Source of the DNA: Anaerolineae bacterium
GTDB lineage: Bacteria; Chloroflexota; Anaerolineae; Anaerolineales; Villigracilaceae
Direction: 5' to 3'
DNA length: 16,857 nucleotides
NCBI GenBank assembly: GCA_017303735.1
Contig: JAFLCF010000086.1
Coordinates: 1,239-18,095 of the forward strand
Every line of letters starts with the position of its first letter. The stretch's first letter is position 1. A model generated the notes under the pieces. It had not been told where the DNA came from and ran no database searches. It saw nothing but the letters and a program-made list of their open reading frames with translations. A program made the translations under genes and the position numbers. Below, piece after piece: positions 12,411-16,857 of this stretch.

Positions 12411-12511
12411 AGAAAGTGTCTGAAAAACCTTATTTTCCAACCACATGGCACCAAACCTCAAAGACTCTAAGAATAAAAACTTTGTGACTTCGTGGTTCGT
12501 TTTCAGACACT
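12411..12511. repeat. MITE-like element with AGTGTCTGAAAA inverted termini
   Basis: Perfect 12-bp terminal arms AGTGTCTGAAAA (12415-12426) and TTTTCAGACACT (12500-12511) enclose a second imperfect inverted repeat of CACNAAG type (AACCACATGG...CGTGGTT). The inner part resembles the nonamer-repeat hairpin at 5531-5599 with CAC in place of CGC. No coding capacity is present and no matching transposase is in the window. Confidence 0.68.
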
Positions 12512-12618
12512 CTCTAAGCAAAGCATGCCCAGGGTTTCACAATTTCGGCAACAGATTTCGGGTTCCCAACCGGATCTGCGGTCGCCAAAACCTTGAAAAG
12601 AAACTGTAAAGATTTTGC

Positions 12619-12647
12619 TTGAAACCATGACTAAAGTGCTATATAAT
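12619..12647 (+). promoter_or_regulatory. Near-consensus sigma-70-type promoter of the small secreted protein
   Basis: TTGAAA (12619-12624) and TATAAT (12642-12647) are separated by 17 bp, the ideal spacing. The start codon at 12691 is about 37 nt beyond the expected transcription start. Expression by the housekeeping sigma factor is likely. Confidence 0.75.
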
Positions 12648-12690
12648 TCTTCTGTCGGGCAAACTCATTTAATAAAGAAAGGGAAATGTA

Positions 12691-13266
12691 ATGAAAAAGA
12701 TATTCTCAACAATTTTTATTCTTATAGCCCTGCTCGCCATGACCACCGGAGCGGCATTCGCCGGTTCGGCATTGGAATTGGTGGAAGTGCGGAACGATGA
12801 GGGACAGCCCAAATTCGTGTTCCGTGTGACGGGTGAATTCTCAAAGGAAGAACTTGAGAGCGGCTTCGTGCAGGTGGATGGCGGCGACGCCTACCCCCTT
12901 TACTGCGCACAAACTGCGCCAGATACCGTGGTTTGCCACACCAGCCAGGTTGTTGCGGGTCACAATGTGGTGATTGGTTTTGGTGGTGCACGTTTCTGGG
13001 ATAAAGTGCCCGAACGAGGTCCTGCCGCGCAGTACTGTTACCCTGTTTACGATTGGAATAATGATGGCGAAAATATTCCCACTTACTGGGCGCTCCAAGG
13101 AACCCATTGCCAGGATAACGAAGCCCAATTCGGAGACATGATTTTCAATTTCTATGCCCCTGATTATGATAGTTACTACGACTATCAATATCTGCCCGGT
13201 GATTTCTGCGGCTGGGTTGACCCAGGCGAAGCGTATTATTATCCATTCTGCCCAGATGCTTCCTAG
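12691..13266 (+). CDS. Small secreted Cys- and aromatic-rich protein, family not recognised
   Basis: This is a 191-residue predicted secreted protein. Residues 1-24 are a classical signal peptide (MKKIF, hydrophobic core, AFA cleavage site). The mature part is acidic and contains six cysteines (YCAQ, VVCH, QYCYP, THCQD, DFCGW, PFCPD), consistent with three disulfides. The C-terminal third is rich in Tyr and Asp (DYDSYYDYQY, GEAYYYPFC). The N-terminal mature segment looks like a beta-sandwich strand pattern (ELVEVRNDEGQPKFVFRVTG). AAAGGG lies about 8 nt upstream of the ATG, and a near-consensus promoter and a strong terminator bracket the gene, so it is a single-gene unit that may be well expressed. 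I do not recognise the family. Confidence 0.82.
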   Translation: MKKIFSTIFILIALLAMTTGAAFAGSALELVEVRNDEGQPKFVFRVTGEFSKEELESGFVQVDGGDAYPLYCAQTAPDTVVCHTSQVVAGHNVVIGFGGARFWDKVPERGPAAQYCYPVYDWNNDGENIPTYWALQGTHCQDNEAQFGDMIFNFYAPDYDSYYDYQYLPGDFCGWVDPGEAYYYPFCPDAS

Positions 13267-13286
13267 TACCTGACTCTAATTTCAAC

Positions 13287-13321
13287 AAAAACAGCCAAGC
13301 ATTTTGTGCTTGGCTGTTTTT
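13287..13321. terminator. Strong bidirectional intrinsic terminator
   Basis: ACAGCCAAGCA (13291-13301) and TGCTTGGCTGT (13307-13317) form a perfect 11-bp stem around TTTTG, flanked by five A before and five T after. It serves both the secreted protein (+) and the convergent PD40 gene (-). Confidence 0.92.
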
Positions 13322-13326
13322 GTTTA

Positions 13327-14379
13327 TTACCTACCCCACCGTGGCTGCCAATCCGAAATCGTGCTATTCGTCAGCCTCGTCAGTTCTGTGCCATCGGGGT
13401 GGATGATGTAGAGTTCGTTGTTGCCATCTCTGAAGGATGTGAAGACGATCCAGTTGCCGTCGGGTGACCAGGAGGGACCGAGGTTGTCGCCGCCGTCGGT
13501 GAGACGCACCAAGCCGGTGCCGTCCACGTTGATGACGTAGATATTGCGGTCGCCTTGCGGTCCGCGATAGAAGGCAAGTTTGGTTCCATCCGGTGACCAG
13601 GTGTTGCGTCCGCCCATGTTGTTGAGGTCGGTGACTTGGCGGATGTTGGTACCATCAGAATTCATGACAAATAATTGGCGGGAGCCCGCACGAGAGGAGG
13701 CGAAGGAAATCATCGAACCATCGGGAGACCAAGAGGGGTCAATGTCGTCTTTGTTGGTTAATGCATGGGCGTTGGAACCGTCGGGCTTCATGAGCCAGAG
13801 TCCATTGCCGTTGTTGGTGAAGACGATCCACTCGCCGTTGGGGGAAAGTTCGGGAGCGTAGAGCGAGCCGATTCCGTTCGTGAGCTTTTGCAGGTTGTTC
13901 CCGAAAATGTCTATTGAATAAATTTCGTAATTACCGCTATCTCGTGAAGAGAAGTAAACGGTTTGTCCATCAGGTGAAACGGATGGATAAAAGGCAGTGG
14001 CTTTGAGGTTGGTGAGTTGGATGCGTCCGCTGCCGTCGGCGTTGAGCAGGCATATCTGGTCGATCTGCTTGACGTAGCAGGTGAAGGCAATCTTTCCGCT
14101 CGGGGGCGGTGTGTCGTTGAAGGAAGGATTCGGCGTTGGAATCAGCTCAATGGTGGCTGTCGGCTCGAGCGGGGAGAGAGGCGCGGCAGAGTCGGTAGGG
14201 GTGAAAAATATTTCGGCAGTGGGAGAGGCAAGGAGAGGCAGGTCAAGAATCGGTGTGGGTGTTTCCACGGGTTCATTTGCAACGACGATGAGTGAGTAGC
14301 CAACGAGCAAACACAAGCCTAGAAAACCAATGACTAAACCAATAAGAAGAGATGTTTCAATAAAATTAAGTTTGCGCAT
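13327..14379 (-). CDS. Membrane-anchored PD40/TolB-like six-bladed beta-propeller protein
   Basis: This is a 350-residue protein with an N-terminal membrane anchor (residues about 9-34) and a Pro/Thr-rich linker (about 37-90). About six PD40 repeats follow, including SPDGQTVYFSS, SPNGEWIVFTN, SPDGSMISFAS, SPDGTKLAFYR and SPDGNWIVFTS, and it ends in SDWQPRWGR. The start is set at ATG 14379 because upstream codons fall in a palindrome. No clear SD is visible. TolB-type propellers usually bind proteins or act as sensor domains outside the membrane, and no catalytic motif is seen. This is the intact parent of the fragments at 10249-10449 and 8143-8220. It follows the 694-residue gene by 46 bp on the same strand and could share its transcript through the intervening hairpin. 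Confidence 0.88.
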   Translation of the reverse strand: MRKLNFIETSLLIGLVIGFLGLCLLVGYSLIVVANEPVETPTPILDLPLLASPTAEIFFTPTDSAAPLSPLEPTATIELIPTPNPSFNDTPPPSGKIAFTCYVKQIDQICLLNADGSGRIQLTNLKATAFYPSVSPDGQTVYFSSRDSGNYEIYSIDIFGNNLQKLTNGIGSLYAPELSPNGEWIVFTNNGNGLWLMKPDGSNAHALTNKDDIDPSWSPDGSMISFASSRAGSRQLFVMNSDGTNIRQVTDLNNMGGRNTWSPDGTKLAFYRGPQGDRNIYVINVDGTGLVRLTDGGDNLGPSWSPDGNWIVFTSFRDGNNELYIIHPDGTELTRLTNSTISDWQPRWGR

Positions 14380-14394
14380 GTTATTTATAAAGTT

Positions 14395-14421
14395 GTAGGT
14401 CACGCTTGTAGCGTGACCTAC
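14395..14421. repeat. GTAGGTCACGC/GCGTGACCTAC palindrome between two genes
   Basis: Perfect 11-bp arms (14395-14405 and 14411-14421) surround the loop TTGTA. The ends GTAGG...CCTAC match the other palindromes at 6902-6989 and 8106-8132 although the inner stem differs. It fills most of the spacer between the 694-residue gene and the PD40 gene and could attenuate read-through. Confidence 0.8.
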
Positions 14422-14425
14422 TTTG

Positions 14426-16510
14426 TTATTTCAAAATGATGCGGTTCCAGTCCATCAGCGGTTTGAGATTATCCATCGGGATCTGCCCCTCAGGTGCATA
14501 GCCGACGAAGGAGCGGTTGTAATTATCTTCGGTACCGTCATCGAGATTCCAGCGCAGGGTATTGCGGAAGACGCCCAGGCAGGAGGTTCCGGCAAAGTCG
14601 TCGGGCAGGGAGGTTTCGAAGGTGTACACGTAGGTGCCGTCGGAAGTATCGGTCACTTCGATGACAGTGGCTTCGTGGATCCAGCGCAGCCATTGGCTTT
14701 GAGTCACTTTCTTTTTCTCTGCATCGAGTGTAGTGCGGGTACGGGTGAAACCGCCGCCTTTGTATTCCCAAGGCGCGGCAGCGGGGGCAGCGTTCTTGCC
14801 GCCACCTTTTGCTTTGGCTTGAGCTTTTACAGGGGCAGGCGCCAAACCCACACCATTTGAATCTTGTGTCGGCTTGGGGATCTGCCATTGGCTTGGCTCG
14901 CTATTGACATAGCGCAGCCAGAAAATGCTTGCGCCCTGCGTGTAATGTTCAGCACCGGTGGGACGGATGAAATAACAGCCAGGTGTTTTTTCGGCAGCAA
15001 GTTTGACATAGCGCGCAGCGTTGTCGGTCAGCCCGCCAGGAGGGAGATGTCCGCGAATGTGCTGGGCATGTTCGGCGGTTTCATTGCAGACCGCACGGGT
15101 GACGATGACCTCTTGTGAACGTCCATGTTCGGGTCGCCACATACCAGTGTTATCACTCGCCCACTTGCTAAAGATCGGGTAGAGGGTCAGGTCGGCAAAG
15201 CGGATCTTATCTTCTTCAGGGGTGAACGTTTCCCAACCGGGACCTTGCACATATTTGACGCGCAGCGATGTAAGCATGACGATCCATTTCCATGCCCAGT
15301 CGGGAAGTTTTTCACCCATCGCTTCCAACTGCGCCAGAGCCTGTTCGGTCGTCATCGACATGTACTCGTATTTGGCTTCTTCTTCCACCAAACCATCCAA
15401 CCCGATGCGTTTCGATTTCGGTCCGTTGGCTTTGACTCCCTGCATGTGCATGGCGATGCGGTCTTTCCAAACTTTTTCTGCGGCAGAGGCAAGTTTGGGT
15501 TTGTTGCCAGAAAAGGCGGGGTCGTATTGGGCGATCTTCTCCTGGCATTTGGCGGTCACTTCGGCATCGGTCAGTTTGGCTTGTGCCGCTTTTAATTCGC
15601 CAACGCGCAAGCGCACCAGCAGGTCTTTGGGGTCTGCCCACGATCCATGTGCTGATTTGTAGCGCATGCCCGAGAAGTGGATGACCATGTATTGCAGCCA
15701 GGCAGGGAAGCGTTTGGGCTCCTTCTCGAAGCGGGCGCGGATGTCCGTCAACAGGGCATACTGATCTTTGTTTTCGAGAGTCTTGGTATATTGCTCCACT
15801 TTCAGGCGCACAATATCTTTGACAGTAACAGGCACTTTCGGGTCGTAATTAACGAGGAACTCTTCTTCGGTGGTCGTATAATTCGGGTCGGCTTTGCTGA
15901 GCTTGTACCACTCCAATTTGGGTGCTTCCAGTTTGGTGTAGGTTTCATCGAACTGGCGCAGCTTTTCCATTTCTTCCAAGAGCATGGGCAGGGCTGATTC
16001 ATTTTTCTGCTTGTATTCGGCTTCATCTTTGGGGCGGCTGGGGTGATCTGGCAGCATACTTTCGAGGCGGCGTTGCAGATACCGGATGCGGTCACGTAAA
16101 AAGCCCAACTGCGTCTGAAGCGAGGTGATGCGCATCTGAATGAAACTGCGTTCCCCGCGAATATCCTTGGGCCATGAACTGATGAAGAAGTCATGATTCT
16201 TTTGGATCTCTTTGAGCGCATCTTCATCGATCGGGTTGTACTTAATGAAAAATCCCCGCACATCCTTGGTCATGAAATAGCTCTTGAGGGTGGAATACTG
16301 TTTGAAGGAAAGCGCACGTGCCATATCCATGCCGTCTTCGTAGGCTTTCACATCAGCAGAAAGAGTGGAGATATCTCTATCCTTATATTCCGCCCACAGG
16401 TCGGCTTCCTTGAAGTAGATGAGGAAATCGCGCAGTTTTTGCAGGCGCATCGGGTAGATGTCCTTTAATAACTGCGGGTTCTGCCATTGAAAGTTGTAGG
16501 TTGCTGCCAT
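14426..16510 (-). CDS. Large protein of unrecognised family (694 residues)
   Basis: This is a cytoplasmic-looking protein with no signal peptide or membrane helix. ATG 16510 is chosen because AGGAG lies 5 nt upstream. An in-frame GTG two codons earlier overlaps that site. Residues about 120-200 are highly charged with heptad-like spacing (LGFLRDRIRYLQRRLESML, LLEEMEKLRQFDETY), suggesting a coiled coil. Two similar segments occur: FPAWLQYMVIHFSGMRYKSAHGSW near 268-291 and LPDWAWKWIVMLTSLRVKYVQGPGW near 402-426. They suggest an internal duplication. A His/Cys-containing region (CNETAEHAQHIRGHLPPGG) follows, then an Ala/Lys/Gly linker (about 556-583) and a C-terminal beta-rich domain. I do not recognise a family or catalytic motif. 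A TATAAT (- strand, 16537-16542) in the 42-bp upstream gap may be its -10 box. The PD40 gene follows it. Confidence 0.75.
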   Translation of the reverse strand: MAATYNFQWQNPQLLKDIYPMRLQKLRDFLIYFKEADLWAEYKDRDISTLSADVKAYEDGMDMARALSFKQYSTLKSYFMTKDVRGFFIKYNPIDEDALKEIQKNHDFFISSWPKDIRGERSFIQMRITSLQTQLGFLRDRIRYLQRRLESMLPDHPSRPKDEAEYKQKNESALPMLLEEMEKLRQFDETYTKLEAPKLEWYKLSKADPNYTTTEEEFLVNYDPKVPVTVKDIVRLKVEQYTKTLENKDQYALLTDIRARFEKEPKRFPAWLQYMVIHFSGMRYKSAHGSWADPKDLLVRLRVGELKAAQAKLTDAEVTAKCQEKIAQYDPAFSGNKPKLASAAEKVWKDRIAMHMQGVKANGPKSKRIGLDGLVEEEAKYEYMSMTTEQALAQLEAMGEKLPDWAWKWIVMLTSLRVKYVQGPGWETFTPEEDKIRFADLTLYPIFSKWASDNTGMWRPEHGRSQEVIVTRAVCNETAEHAQHIRGHLPPGGLTDNAARYVKLAAEKTPGCYFIRPTGAEHYTQGASIFWLRYVNSEPSQWQIPKPTQDSNGVGLAPAPVKAQAKAKGGGKNAAPAAAPWEYKGGGFTRTRTTLDAEKKKVTQSQWLRWIHEATVIEVTDTSDGTYVYTFETSLPDDFAGTSCLGVFRNTLRWNLDDGTEDNYNRSFVGYAPEGQIPMDNLKPLMDWNRIILK

Positions 16511-16552
16511 GTTCACTCCTGATCAGTATTGCTTTTATTATAGTCAATTGCC

Positions 16553-16857
16553 TTAATTCCGCATCGCGATTGGTTTCAGGTACGAATCCAAGACCTCATC
16601 CATCTCGCCAAGCGACTCGCACACGAACAGCATCGGGTTGAAGGCATAGACCGTCTTCGGGATGCGTGATATTGTCTCGATATTGAACGGCACAAGGATC
16701 ACCTCGCCGCCGAAGATGCCTTCGGGTTTGATGCCAAGGCTCTTGTACAAGCCCAAAACGACATTCCAACCTTCATCCGCAGAAGACATCTGTCCCTTTT
16801 GGTGAAGCGAATTTACTCCGTCGATGATCTTGAACAGATTGCTTTTATTGGCAAGGA
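16553..16857 (-). CDS. C-terminal part of an unrecognised protein (runs off the window)
   Basis: The - strand is open from the window edge to the stop at 16553, with coding-like composition throughout. The last 22 codons before the edge read LANKSNLFKIIDGVNSLHQ and onward, so the gene probably continues outside. An internal ATG at 16789 (MSSADEGWNV) preceded by AAGGGA could be an alternative start of a 78-residue protein. The visible part has a mixed alpha/beta look (GIFGGEVILVPFNIETIS, YAFNPMLFVCESLGEMDEVLDSYL) without recognised motifs. It lies 42 bp upstream of the 694-residue gene on the same strand and may be its operon partner. Confidence 0.6.
   Translation of the reverse strand, partial: LANKSNLFKIIDGVNSLHQKGQMSSADEGWNVVLGLYKSLGIKPEGIFGGEVILVPFNIETISRIPKTVYAFNPMLFVCESLGEMDEVLDSYLKPIAMRN

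Larger units (their letters stand above)
12283..12690. other. Intergenic region between divergent genes
   Basis: About 400 bp separate lipoprotein copy B from the small secreted protein. It holds the leader of copy B with a TATAAT (- strand, 12305-12310), a MITE-like inverted repeat (12411-12511) and the promoter of the secreted protein (12619-12647). The stretch 12512-12614 shows no recognised gene, RNA or repeat. Confidence 0.6.

Noticed and set aside
1..16857. CRISPR array, tRNA or rRNA genes, or an integrated mobile element with its own recombinase
   Set aside because: No regularly spaced identical repeats, no cloverleaf sequence and no transposase or integrase frame were seen in the window.

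Overview
The window looks like a chromosomal segment from an uncultured or environmental Chloroflexota, most likely class Anaerolineae (inference). The supporting signs are several secreted lipoproteins with a lipobox followed by Pro/Thr/Ser-rich linkers, beta-propeller (PD40/TolB-like) lipoproteins, a CAP-domain lipoprotein with an NBR1-type Ig domain, a DUF1800/DUF1501 pair, moderate GC content, and dense dispersed palindromic and short tandem repeats. I see no tRNA, rRNA, CRISPR array, transposase or phage module.

Layout. At 2-655 (+) is the C-terminal end of a gene cut by the window edge, probably an adenine-specific DNA methylase. At 707-1729 (+) is a CAP-domain lipoprotein. It is convergent with an SGNH/GDSL hydrolase lipoprotein (1771-2640, -), and the two share a bidirectional terminator. 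A DUF1800 gene (4030-5511, -) and a DUF1501 gene (2708-3907, -) follow one another as a probable operon with a 98-bp palindrome between them. At 5603-8048 (-) is an ECF sigma factor, an overlapping zf-HC2 anti-sigma factor and a membrane protein, then a second, homologous membrane protein behind its own promoter. The sigma gene and the second membrane gene share an identically spaced promoter-like motif (CCTGCAACTTT, 13 nt, CTGTAT), which suggests a small autoregulated ECF regulon.

At 8143-10449 and 10249-12270 lie two diverged copies of a unit made of a roughly 610-residue propeller lipoprotein followed by a remnant of the 3' end of a PD40 gene. The intact form of that PD40 gene is at 13327-14379 (-). 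Between them is a small secreted Cys-rich protein (12691-13266, +) with a near-consensus promoter and a strong bidirectional terminator. The window ends with an unrecognised 694-residue protein (14426-16510, -) and the 3' part of another unrecognised gene (16553-16857, -).

The most unusual aspect is the repeats. At least seven arrays with a 7-bp (sometimes 7-8-bp) period, built from different motifs, occur in this one window. Four lie inside genes and encode in-frame insertions. There are also several palindromic families: GTAGG...CCTAC, GGTGGTTGAGTAG...GAAACCACC, CGTCATTGCGAG...CTCGCAATGACG, and an inverted CGCNAAGNN nonamer array. One palindrome supplies the anti-sigma stop codon and another is built into the sigma-factor linker. 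These repeats, the candidate ECF regulon and the PD40 remnants are the most worthwhile leads. I did not find a clear new defence or metabolic system.
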